Made by a program: the position numbers and the translations under genes. From Spirochaetaceae bacterium (lineage in GTDB: Bacteria; Spirochaetota; Spirochaetia; Treponematales; Breznakiellaceae): DNA of 13,510 bases. The stretch is taken from assembly GCA_031268255.1 (NCBI GenBank), contig JAIRXO010000009.1:1-13510 (forward strand), written 5' to 3'. Within the stretch, counting starts at the first letter, position 1, and every line of letters begins with the position of its first letter. The notes below the pieces were generated by a model. The model was not told the origin of the DNA. It ran no database searches and was given only the letters and a program-made list of their open reading frames with translations. This document shows, piece by piece, positions 1 through 5,241 of this stretch.

Positions 1-2
1 AT

Positions 3-251
3 CACCTTAATGAACAATTGGCCAATCCCGAATTCAAAAAGTTGTACGAAGACGAAAAATATCTACTCGAATTGGGGTTGCGGATAGCGGAAAAACGGCA
101 GGAACTCGGTATTTCTCAAAAAGAATTAGCCGAAAAAAGCCGTATTACCCAGCAGCAGTTATCAAAAATAGAAAACGGCTATAATTGTAATTTGCTCACT
201 TTTATCAAAGTGTCATCAACGCTCGGGCTCTCGGTAAACCTTTCGGCGTAA
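3..251 (+). CDS. XRE-family antitoxin-like regulator (5' truncated by window edge)
   Basis: The reading frame is open to the left edge, so the true start lies outside the window. A TTG at 18 is possible but unlikely, because the in-frame codons before it (HLNEQL) read naturally into ANPEFKKLYEDE, the usual N-terminal helix of HigA-like antitoxins. The visible 82 residues contain an acidic/helical N-terminus and then a complete helix-turn-helix (LGLRIAEKRQELGISQKELA, followed by SRITQQQLSKIENG). It ends with a short hydrophobic tail and TAA at 249. Family knowledge: such proteins neutralise a RelE/HigB-type toxin, usually encoded just upstream, and repress their own operon. The partner toxin is not visible. 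It lies 75 bp before a second toxin-antitoxin pair. Confidence is high for XRE HTH, moderate for the antitoxin role. Confidence 0.8.
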   Translation, partial: HLNEQLANPEFKKLYEDEKYLLELGLRIAEKRQELGISQKELAEKSRITQQQLSKIENGYNCNLLTFIKVSSTLGLSVNLSA

Positions 252-262
252 CAAGGAACCGC

Positions 263-291
263 TTGACATTACACTAAGTATGATATATATT
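263..291 (+). promoter_or_regulatory. Sigma70-type promoter of the RelE/XRE pair
   Basis: A perfect TTGACA at 263-268 is followed after exactly 17 bp by TATATT at 286-291 (5 of 6 consensus bases), with TG at 281-282 upstream of the -10. Transcription would start near 298, about 29 nt before the toxin ATG. The site lies directly downstream of the preceding stop codon, so the pair probably has its own promoter. Confidence 0.75.
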
Positions 292-317
292 TAATATAAC
301 ACTATGTATTATATTAA
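291..317 (+). promoter_or_regulatory. Inverted-repeat operator candidate at the TA promoter
   Basis: A perfect 9-bp inverted repeat, TTAATATAA (291-299) and TTATATTAA (309-317), is separated by 9 bp. It abuts the -10 box and covers the predicted transcription start and leader. That placement suits autorepression by the XRE antitoxin encoded at 699-1019, as is usual for type II modules. The binding protein is inferred; AT-richness makes such repeats easier to find by chance. Confidence 0.5.
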
Positions 318-326
318 AGGGCTTCC

Positions 327-689
327 ATGAGGATATTAAAGAACACATGGTTTTCATATTTTGCTCAAAAGGAAAATATAGATGATGACGCACTAAAAAA
401 CATTGTAAACCAGCTTGAAAAAGGACAATTTAACGCCGATCTTGGCGGCGGCGTATACAAACAACGTATCGCACGAAGCGGAGAAGGCAAAGCCGGCGGC
501 TATCGTTCAATTATATTTTTTAAGAAAAATAGATTAACTTTTTTTGTATATGGTTTCGCAAAATCAAATCAGGCTAATATCTCTAAATCAGAATTAGCCG
601 ATTTCAAAAAATTAGCCGGTTATATGTTATCCATGACAGATGAACAGATAAACATGGAAATAAAAGCCAAAAGATATATAGAGGTTTAG
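327..689 (+). CDS. RelE/ParE-family toxin (RelE PF06296 / COG4737-like)
   Basis: A 120-residue protein whose central part has the signature I associate with the PF06296/COG4737 RelE-like toxins: ADLGGG at 37-42, KQRIAR at 45-50, GKAGGYR at 54-60, then alternating hydrophobic strands and FFVYGFAKS at 72-80, with a helical C-terminus. Members are thought to act as ribosome-dependent or general mRNA interferases; activity is not shown by the sequence. ATG 327 is preceded by AAAGGG (316-321) at good spacing. Its TAG overlaps the ribosome binding site of the antitoxin gene 9 bp downstream, so the two are almost certainly co-transcribed, toxin first. AT-rich codon use unlike the arg genes suggests acquisition by transfer. 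Confidence 0.82.
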   Translation: MRILKNTWFSYFAQKENIDDDALKNIVNQLEKGQFNADLGGGVYKQRIARSGEGKAGGYRSIIFFKKNRLTFFVYGFAKSNQANISKSELADFKKLAGYMLSMTDEQINMEIKAKRYIEV

Positions 690-698
690 GAGGCAATT

Positions 699-1019
699 AT
701 GGCTAAAACTTACAAAAGCGAAGCGTCCATGGTTATTCACGGCATGGCTGAGGGTTTATATGAAAACGCTATCATTGACAAGATAACCATGAAGGAATTT
801 GATGATACCTGCCTTGTCCCTACACCCCAATTAACGCCGGAAGAAATACGGAATATCAGGGCAGGCGCCGGATTGTCTCAACCCGCGTTTGCCCGATATG
901 TGAATGTTTCCCGGAACCTTGTTTCAGACTGGGAGCGGGGGGTTAAAAAACCCGGAGGCCCCGCCTTGCGCTTATTGGCAATTATCAAAAACAAGGGGCT
1001 TTCCGCTGTATCCGTATAG
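699..1019 (+). CDS. XRE/NadS-like antitoxin of the RelE-type toxin
   Basis: A 106-residue protein with a variable N-terminal half (1-45), probably the toxin-wrapping segment, and a C-terminal helix-turn-helix at about 47-100 (LTPEEIRNIRAGAGLSQ, then FARYVNVSRNLVSDWERG). The PGGPALRLL tail is typical of the COG2944/HigA-type antitoxins that accompany COG4737 toxins. A strong AGGAGG lies at 688-693, 5 bp before ATG 699. Inferred role: binds and neutralises the toxin at 327-689 and represses the shared promoter at 263-317. The order (toxin first) matches HigBA-like rather than RelBE-like modules. GC content rises toward the 3' end of the gene. Confidence 0.82.
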   Translation: MAKTYKSEASMVIHGMAEGLYENAIIDKITMKEFDDTCLVPTPQLTPEEIRNIRAGAGLSQPAFARYVNVSRNLVSDWERGVKKPGGPALRLLAIIKNKGLSAVSV

Positions 1020-1115
1020 CCCGCCCCCCCCTGACCCACCCTGGTGAAGTCCTTTCCCGGCCCAGGCGGCCATCCCCGCGGTAAACCGCAGGTACAATCA
1101 GGCCGATAGTAAAGT

Positions 1116-2225
1116 ATGAAGCTGAAAATCTTTTTTCCCGTCCTGGCCCTGTTCTGTCTTGGCGGCGCAGGCGGCTTTGCCCAGGATTTAAGCGTGGTCC
1201 CCGGGGACCTCAGGATAGAACAGAGAACCGACGGCGGTTTTCATCTTTTTATCCGCAAAAAAACCGGAATGGCGTCGGTACTCATCACCGAATCGACCAG
1301 GGACCCTTCCCTTAACGCCGATAACTACGCTTACCGGACAAAGGAATGGAACGAAGTAAACGGGGACGAAATACGCCTCCTCAACGGAGTGCCCATACCC
1401 AGAGAAAGCGGCATCTGGTCTCTCATAGACTCAAGCCCCGAACCGGATGCCCAATTCGGCGAAGCCTTTCATGTGTACATACCCCATATACTTGAGTACG
1501 GCTACCCCTGGACACGGAGCGGCGAAATCTATGTGGTGGACGGGACTTACCTCAACATACGGGCCTTTGCCCTTCCCTACGGGGACTATAGCGGGACTTT
1601 CAGGGACAACCCCTTTACCGTCAGTGTAGTACAGCGCCCCCAGGAAGGCCCCCCTGAAGGAAACTTTATGCGGGATACTGTAGAAGCCTTTACGGAAATA
1701 GCCGCCTCAGGTACACTGGCCTGGTCCACCGGCCCCGGCGACCTGGTAGACAAAATAAAAACCATACTGGATGACGCTGACGGGGATACCCTCGACCTCG
1801 TACTCTGCCTTGACACCACAAGCAGCATGAAAGACGACATAGATTCGGTACGCCTCATGCTCATACCCATGCTTAAAGATATCATCAGTAAATATTCCCG
1901 GTTCAGAATAGGCATGGTTCTTTACAAAGATTATTTCGAGGAATACCTCAACAGGGTCATTCCCTTTACCGCGAACTTTGACGAGTTCCAGCGCGACCTC
2001 AACACCATCACCGTCGCCGGAGGCCGGGACATACCCGAAGCAGTCTACGAAGCCCTCCACGAAGCGGCGGTAAAGTTTCCCTGGGAAGCTCGGGACAGAC
2101 TCATCATACTCATCGGCGACGCCCCGCCCCATCACCGCCAGCGCGGCACAGTCTCCAAAGACATGGTAGACAGGGCAGTCGAGGAAAGGAACCTCAAGGT
2201 AAACGCCATCATACTGCCCCAGTAG
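1116..2225 (+). CDS. Secreted von Willebrand factor A-domain protein
   Basis: A 369-residue protein. Residues 1-22 form a signal peptide (basic MKLK, hydrophobic core, probable cleavage GFA|QD), so it should be exported to the periplasm or surface. Residues 23-200 are an unrecognised, probably beta-rich region. Residues about 225-369 are a vWA domain: LDLVLCLDTTSSM at 226-238 is a MIDAS motif (D233-x-T235-x-S237, Thr replacing the usual first Ser). GGRDIPEA at 302-309 and LIILIGDAPPH at 329-339 supply the further metal-site region. vWA domains bind divalent metal and protein ligands; the partner is unknown. The start lacks a convincing Shine-Dalgarno. The last codons and stop lie in a 35-bp sequence repeated after hicB, so the gene end is an insertion boundary, but the protein seems intact because the other copy encodes the same KVNAIILPQ-stop. 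Confidence 0.85.
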   Translation: MKLKIFFPVLALFCLGGAGGFAQDLSVVPGDLRIEQRTDGGFHLFIRKKTGMASVLITESTRDPSLNADNYAYRTKEWNEVNGDEIRLLNGVPIPRESGIWSLIDSSPEPDAQFGEAFHVYIPHILEYGYPWTRSGEIYVVDGTYLNIRAFALPYGDYSGTFRDNPFTVSVVQRPQEGPPEGNFMRDTVEAFTEIAASGTLAWSTGPGDLVDKIKTILDDADGDTLDLVLCLDTTSSMKDDIDSVRLMLIPMLKDIISKYSRFRIGMVLYKDYFEEYLNRVIPFTANFDEFQRDLNTITVAGGRDIPEAVYEALHEAAVKFPWEARDRLIILIGDAPPHHRQRGTVSKDMVDRAVEERNLKVNAIILPQ

Positions 2226-2229
2226 GCCC
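2195..2229 (+). repeat. 35-bp direct repeat, left copy (flanks hicAB)
   Basis: Matches 2896-2930 at 34 of 35 positions; the one difference is A at 2213 against C at 2914, synonymous in the vWA frame (ATA/ATC). It covers the last ten sense codons and stop of the vWA gene plus 4 bp. The offset is 701 bp and the interval holds only hicAB, so it looks like a target duplication or recombination scar. Confidence 0.95.
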
Positions 2230-2251
2230 CTCGAAAAATGAAATATTTCCC

Positions 2252-2280
2252 TTGATATAACACCTTATAAGGTGTATATT
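2252..2280 (+). promoter_or_regulatory. hicAB promoter with perfect 16-bp palindrome in the spacer
   Basis: TTGATA (2252-2257) and TATATT (2275-2280) are exactly 17 bp apart, a good sigma70-like promoter. The perfect palindrome ACACCTTATAAGGTGT at 2260-2275 fills the spacer and touches the -10, an ideal place to block RNA polymerase. HicB-type antitoxins carry an HTH and repress their own operon, so this is a probable HicB operator (inference). The predicted start of transcription falls at about 2287, the A of the hicA ATG. Confidence 0.75.
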
Positions 2281-2286
2281 CTTTGT

Positions 2287-2466
2287 ATGAGTGGCAAGGA
2301 TTTTGTGAAGCTGCTAAAGAAAAACGGCTGGATTCTTGATCGCGTCAAAGGATCGCACCATATCATGCGTAAAAATGGGGTCAGTATATCCGTACCAGTT
2401 CATACAAATGAGGACCTTAAATCAGGGATTTTTAATTCTCTTAAAAAACAGGCGGGGCTGGAATGA
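2287..2466 (+). CDS. hicA: HicA-type mRNA interferase toxin
   Basis: A 59-residue protein, the usual HicA length, with a dsRBD-like fold pattern: SGKDFVKLLKKNGW at 2-15, KGSHHIM at 21-27 with the catalytic His (H24 by family alignment), then VSISVPVHT at 32-40 and the LKSGIFNSLKKQAGL helix. HicA toxins cleave mRNA and tmRNA and are neutralised by HicB. I chose ATG 2287 over GTG 2272 because the GTG lies inside the promoter palindrome. With a start site near 2287 the mRNA may be leaderless. AAGG at 2269-2272 is about 14 bp upstream and would not be in such a transcript. The stop overlaps hicB by ATGA. AT-rich composition contrasts with the flanking vWA gene. Confidence 0.92.
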   Translation: MSGKDFVKLLKKNGWILDRVKGSHHIMRKNGVSISVPVHTNEDLKSGIFNSLKKQAGLE

Positions 2467-2891
2467 AAACAATGATACCATGCAAAATAACCTATTCGGA
2501 TGAGGACAAGTGCTGGTATGTTGAAGCGCCGGAGTTTTATTCCGGTATTTTAACCTACGGCAATACTCTTGAGGAAGCAAGGAAGATGGCCGTTGAAGCG
2601 GTTTCAGGGCTTCTTGAATCGTACTTGGAACACGGGGACAGTTTTACCATACCAAAAATGCAAAAGCGTCCTGACTGGTACGGGATTGAACTTGATCCGG
2701 GACTTTCATTTGCGATATGGCTCCGCTCTATGCGGAAAAGCCGTAATATGACATTAGCCGATGTGGCCGACAAAATGGGGGTAAAATATCAGGTTTATCA
2801 AAAACTTGAAAATCCCAAGATGGCAAATCCAACGTTAAAAACCTTAAAAAAATTGGAGCAGATTTTCGATACGGAACTTATAACAGTATGA
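2463..2891 (+). CDS. hicB: HicB-type antitoxin with C-terminal HTH
   Basis: A 142-residue protein. Residues 1-65 form the degenerate RNase H-like HicB domain (PCKITYSDEDKCWYVEAPEF, then GNTLEEARKMAVEAVSGLL), which covers the HicA active site in known complexes. Residues about 83-140 form an XRE-type HTH (IWLRSMRKSRNMTLADVADK, VKYQVYQKLENP) that should bind the operator in the promoter spacer at 2260-2275. The ATGA overlap with hicA implies translational coupling. The stop is followed after 4 bp by the right copy of the 35-bp repeat. The cassette has no transposase or integrase of its own. Confidence 0.92.
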   Translation: MKTMIPCKITYSDEDKCWYVEAPEFYSGILTYGNTLEEARKMAVEAVSGLLESYLEHGDSFTIPKMQKRPDWYGIELDPGLSFAIWLRSMRKSRNMTLADVADKMGVKYQVYQKLENPKMANPTLKTLKKLEQIFDTELITV

Positions 2892-2895
2892 TGCC

Positions 2896-2930
2896 CAAGG
2901 TAAACGCCATCATCCTGCCCCAGTAGGCCC
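2896..2930 (+). repeat. 35-bp direct repeat, right copy (flanks hicAB)
   Basis: Second copy of 2195-2229 (one mismatch). It encodes the vWA C-terminus KVNAIILPQ and stop again, detached from its gene. Its last base is the first base of the stop codon of the minus-strand lipoprotein gene. Before the insertion the vWA stop (TAG, now 2924-2926) was therefore about 3 bp from the convergent neighbour's stop. Confidence 0.95.
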
Positions 2931-3382
2931 TATCCTTCGTCCCGCAGGGCCAGTTCAGGCCGCTCGATGAGTTTTTCCTCAATGCGGGTCAGGACTTTTT
3001 CGGCGAGTATCCTGTACTGGGGCGGGAGGAGTTCCGCGTCGGTGGTATCGTAGCGGGCAAGCAGGGCGGTAAATTCACCCTTTGCCCCGGCGTATTTTTT
3101 CTGCTTGTAGTGGAGAAAGGCGATTTCGTATTCCGCACCCATGGACAGTTCTATGTATTCCCTGTTGTTTGTGTCAAAGGGATACCGTTCAAGAATAATG
3201 TAGTAATACTGGAGGGCCTGGTTATACCGGTTCCTGTCTGTGGCCTCCTGGGCCTGCTGGATGATTTTTGCCGGCGGCATGTCAACGGGGACATCCACTG
3301 GTCCCGACGCGCAGGACAGGAGAACGGAAAGGACCGGAGCCGCGAAAAACGGCGCTTTTTTTAGACAACTATACATACGCAT
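2930..3382 (-). CDS. TPR-containing lipoprotein
   Basis: A 150-residue protein with a lipoprotein signal peptide: basic start (KK at 8-9), hydrophobic core and lipobox VLLSC with lipidation at C24, followed by ASGPVDVP. The rest (about 36-140) is helical, with TPR-like repeats: AQEATDRNRYNQALQYYYII at 43-62, YEIAFLHYKQKKYAGAKGEF at 84-103 and a third helical pair. The spacing resembles BamD/YbgF-type small TPR lipoproteins, but length and sequence do not allow assignment to BamD. It probably sits in a membrane leaflet facing the periplasm as a protein-binding scaffold. ATG 3382 has only a weak upstream SD; the in-frame ATG at 3376 is an alternative. Its stop touches the right hicAB repeat. 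Confidence 0.8.
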   Translation of the reverse strand: MRMYSCLKKAPFFAAPVLSVLLSCASGPVDVPVDMPPAKIIQQAQEATDRNRYNQALQYYYIILERYPFDTNNREYIELSMGAEYEIAFLHYKQKKYAGAKGEFTALLARYDTTDAELLPPQYRILAEKVLTRIEEKLIERPELALRDEG

Positions 3383-3424
3383 ATTCTACCACATAAACAT
3401 CCTGCCAGCAAGAATGTAACAGCC

Positions 3425-3775
3425 CTATAATGCGCAGTCCGCTGTTTCACAGGGAGAATAGCACAGGTCCTTGCCGGGCAGGGTCTTTTTGAGATCCCGC
3501 ATAAAGGTCCGGGTATCGCCCATGTCGTCGTAGGAGTCACAGGCGTCAAGGTAGCGCCTTGTAATGGTACAGTATTTGTATATTTTTTCCTGGCCGAGTT
3601 TCTTTTTCCATTTGCCCGCGTCGCAGCGTATGCGCAGTACATAAAAGCCTTCATCATTCTGAACCGAAGGTACCAGTTTGCAGTGAATACAGTTGGCACA
3701 GTAGACTTTTCCCGGATGGAAAACAGCGTCATCTTTTATGGGTTTTTCAAGGACCGTTGCTGCCTGGGTCATCAT
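3425..3775 (-). CDS. Small cysteine-rich, probably metal-binding protein
   Basis: A 116-residue soluble protein with nine cysteines: C26, C29 and C32 in a CxxCxxC cluster (VYCANCIHCKLV), then C51, C69, C79, C105, C109 and C114. The CxxCxxC plus later cysteines suggests a zinc site or Fe-S cluster, but I recognise no named family. I chose ATG 3775 because GAGGAG (plus positions 3782-3787) sits 6 bp upstream of it. A TTG at 3814 would extend the frame by 13 residues but lacks an SD. The end is DLCYSPCETADCAL. It is transcribed away from the arg operon, and the ARG-box pair lies upstream of its likely promoter. It may be a spirochete-specific conserved protein. Confidence 0.72.
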   Translation of the reverse strand: MMTQAATVLEKPIKDDAVFHPGKVYCANCIHCKLVPSVQNDEGFYVLRIRCDAGKWKKKLGQEKIYKYCTITRRYLDACDSYDDMGDTRTFMRDLKKTLPGKDLCYSPCETADCAL

Positions 3776-3804
3776 AGCGTACTCCTCGTTACAAACAATG
3801 CATA

Positions 3805-3834
3805 AATATTCCAAATTTTTTCCGTCCGTGTCAA
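3805..3834 (-). promoter_or_regulatory. Probable promoter of the cysteine-rich gene
   Basis: On the minus strand a perfect TTGACA (plus 3829-3834) is followed after 18 bp by AATATT (plus 3805-3810, 4 of 6 consensus). This would give a leader of about 22 nt before ATG 3775. The -10 is weak, so the assignment rests mainly on the -35 and position. Confidence 0.45.
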
Positions 3835-3853
3835 GGCAAATTCACCTTAAAAT

Positions 3854-3888
3854 AGAATAAATATTCATTATATCTGGATAAATATTGA
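3854..3888. promoter_or_regulatory. Tandem ARG-box-like sites (ArgR operator candidate)
   Basis: The ARG box core is TGAAT-N4(A/T)-ATTCA. Site 1 (3854-3867), AGAATAAATATTCA, matches 13 of 14; site 2 (3875-3888), TGGATAAATATTGA, matches 12 of 14. They are offset by 21 bp, the same-face spacing of paired ARG boxes in Escherichia coli, where an ArgR hexamer binds two boxes separated by 3 bp. Being upstream of argCJBD, they probably mediate arginine-dependent repression. They also flank the promoter of the minus-strand cysteine-rich gene. No argR gene is in the window. Confidence 0.65.
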
Positions 3889-4131
3889 ATATATGGGCAC
3901 TTTTGGGAACCGGCAGGTATTCGGGCAGGTATTTTGGCGAAAAATAACCTATACGGCTGCCGCAAGCTATTGACACAAGTAAATAATTATGCAATTTTAT
4001 ACCCATGAACGGAAAGAACAGAGTCCTTCCTTCTCCCCACGGTCTTGCGGACATATTTGTCTCCGCTTCCCGCTTTTTCCGTCGTTAGTTTAAAGAAATC
4101 ACAATCTGGATTTAGAATAAGGAGGTTTCCG
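3889..4131 (+). other. argC upstream region / possible long leader
   Basis: This belongs to a gene-free stretch running from 3776 to 4131. Visible items: a 10-bp direct repeat GGCAGGTATT at 3912-3921 and 3924-3933; a hairpin at 3927-3950 (AGGTATTTT/AAAATAACCT with one bulge); a perfect TTGACA at 3970-3975 whose -10 is poor (TTTTAT at 3995-4000, 19-bp spacer); and an imperfect hairpin at 4047-4066 followed by a pyrimidine-rich CGCTTTTTCC. I cannot place the argC promoter firmly. If it overlaps the ARG boxes, the mRNA leader is over 200 nt. A 70-codon minus-strand frame here has no supporting features. Confidence 0.35.
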
Positions 4132-5226
4132 GTGACCATTGGTATCATCGGCGCCACCGGTTATGCGGGCGCCGAATTAATCAGACTGCTCCTGGGTCAT
4201 CCTGAGGCCGGAAATCTCATCCTCGCGTCCGGTTCCCATGCCGGGGAGCGTATTGAGGACATATACCCCGCTCTGCGGGGCCGCCTTTCATCGGTCCTGG
4301 TCAGTCCCGCCAAGGCCATCGCGGAAAGCGACTGTGTCTTTGCCGCCCTTCCCAGCGGGGTAAGCGAGCAGTACGCCGGAGCTGCCGTGGACAGGGGGAT
4401 TTCCTATATTGATTTGTCCGCTGATTTTCGCTTTGACGATGACGAAGCTGTCTACAGCGCCTGGTACGGCAAGCCCTATACCCGCCCCGAACTGCGGGAG
4501 CGTTCAGTATACGGGCTTCCCGAACTGAACCGGCTCCGTATCAGGGAGCTTGCCGCGCGGGGGCCGGTGATTATCGGCAATCCGGGCTGTTACCCCACAG
4601 GCGCTTCCCTGGGCTGCTATCCCTGCCTTGCCCGCGGCCTTGCCGGAGAGGGCCCTGTCATCGTTGACGCCGCGTCGGGGATAACAGGCGGCGGCAGGGA
4701 ACTTTCCCGTTCCTTTCATTTTCCCGAATGTGCCGATGCCATGAGCCCCTACAAGGTCGGCGCCCACAGGCATATACCCGAGATAAGCCGGAACTTCTCA
4801 AAGATGGCGGGCCGCCCTGTTCAGCTTGTGTTTACCCCCCACCTGGCGCCCATGAACCGGGGCATACTGAGTACGATATATATACCCCTCGGCCCTCTCC
4901 CCCAGGGCCTTCCTTCCGACAGGCCGCCCTCACCGGAAAACGCGGAACGGGCCGGGGAAATACGGGAACTCTACGCCGGTTTTTACCGGGACGAACCCTT
5001 TGTCCGCGTACTCCCCCAGGGAGCCGCCGCGTCAACCAGGGGAGTCAGGCAGTCCAATTACTGCGATATTTCGGTACATCTTGACCAGACCGGCACTACC
5101 CTCATTGTAGTCAGCGCCATTGACAATATGGTCAAGGGCGCCGCCGGTCAGGCCATTCAAAATATGAATATCATCTTTGGCTTTGACGAGAGCCTGGGGC
5201 TCGGCGGAATCCCCGCGGCGTTCTAG
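4132..5226 (+). CDS. argC: N-acetyl-gamma-glutamyl-phosphate reductase
   Basis: Third step of ornithine synthesis: NADPH-dependent reduction of N-acetylglutamyl phosphate to the semialdehyde, in the cytoplasm. The start is GTG 4132, with AAGGAGG (4119-4125) 6 bp upstream; an upstream in-frame ATG at 4045 would add 29 non-homologous residues. The 364-residue product has the Rossmann loop IGATGYAGAELIRLL at 6-20, SADFR at 96-100, GLPELNR at 128-134, the catalytic cysteine C153 in GNPGCYPTGA, and AHRHIPEI at 211-218 with the active-site His. Length is slightly above the usual 310-350 residues, with a Pro-rich insertion (about 265-285) near the C-terminus. First gene of the arg operon; argJ follows after 15 bp. 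Confidence 0.96.
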   Translation: MTIGIIGATGYAGAELIRLLLGHPEAGNLILASGSHAGERIEDIYPALRGRLSSVLVSPAKAIAESDCVFAALPSGVSEQYAGAAVDRGISYIDLSADFRFDDDEAVYSAWYGKPYTRPELRERSVYGLPELNRLRIRELAARGPVIIGNPGCYPTGASLGCYPCLARGLAGEGPVIVDAASGITGGGRELSRSFHFPECADAMSPYKVGAHRHIPEISRNFSKMAGRPVQLVFTPHLAPMNRGILSTIYIPLGPLPQGLPSDRPPSPENAERAGEIRELYAGFYRDEPFVRVLPQGAAASTRGVRQSNYCDISVHLDQTGTTLIVVSAIDNMVKGAAGQAIQNMNIIFGFDESLGLGGIPAAF

Positions 5227-5241
5227 GCTAGGGAGGCGCGT

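Noticed and set aside
594..609. 16-bp identity between the RelE toxin gene (594-609) and the palindrome arm at 12029-12044
   Set aside because: AT-rich, coding in one place and palindromic in the other, with no extension of the match. Chance is the simplest explanation.
1020..1115. Terminator or promoter between the antitoxin and vWA genes
   Set aside because: Only GC-rich sequence with a tiny GCGG-TAAA-CCGC hairpin and no T-run or matching -35/-10 was seen.
2272..2286. GTG at 2272 as hicA start
   Set aside because: It lies inside the palindrome between the -35 and -10 of the predicted promoter, and the extra five residues (GTG-YILC) are not HicA-like. ATG 2287 gives the normal 59 residues.
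3842..4054. 70-codon minus-strand frame in the argC upstream region
   Set aside because: No SD or domain, and it runs through the ARG boxes and other regulatory-looking sequence.
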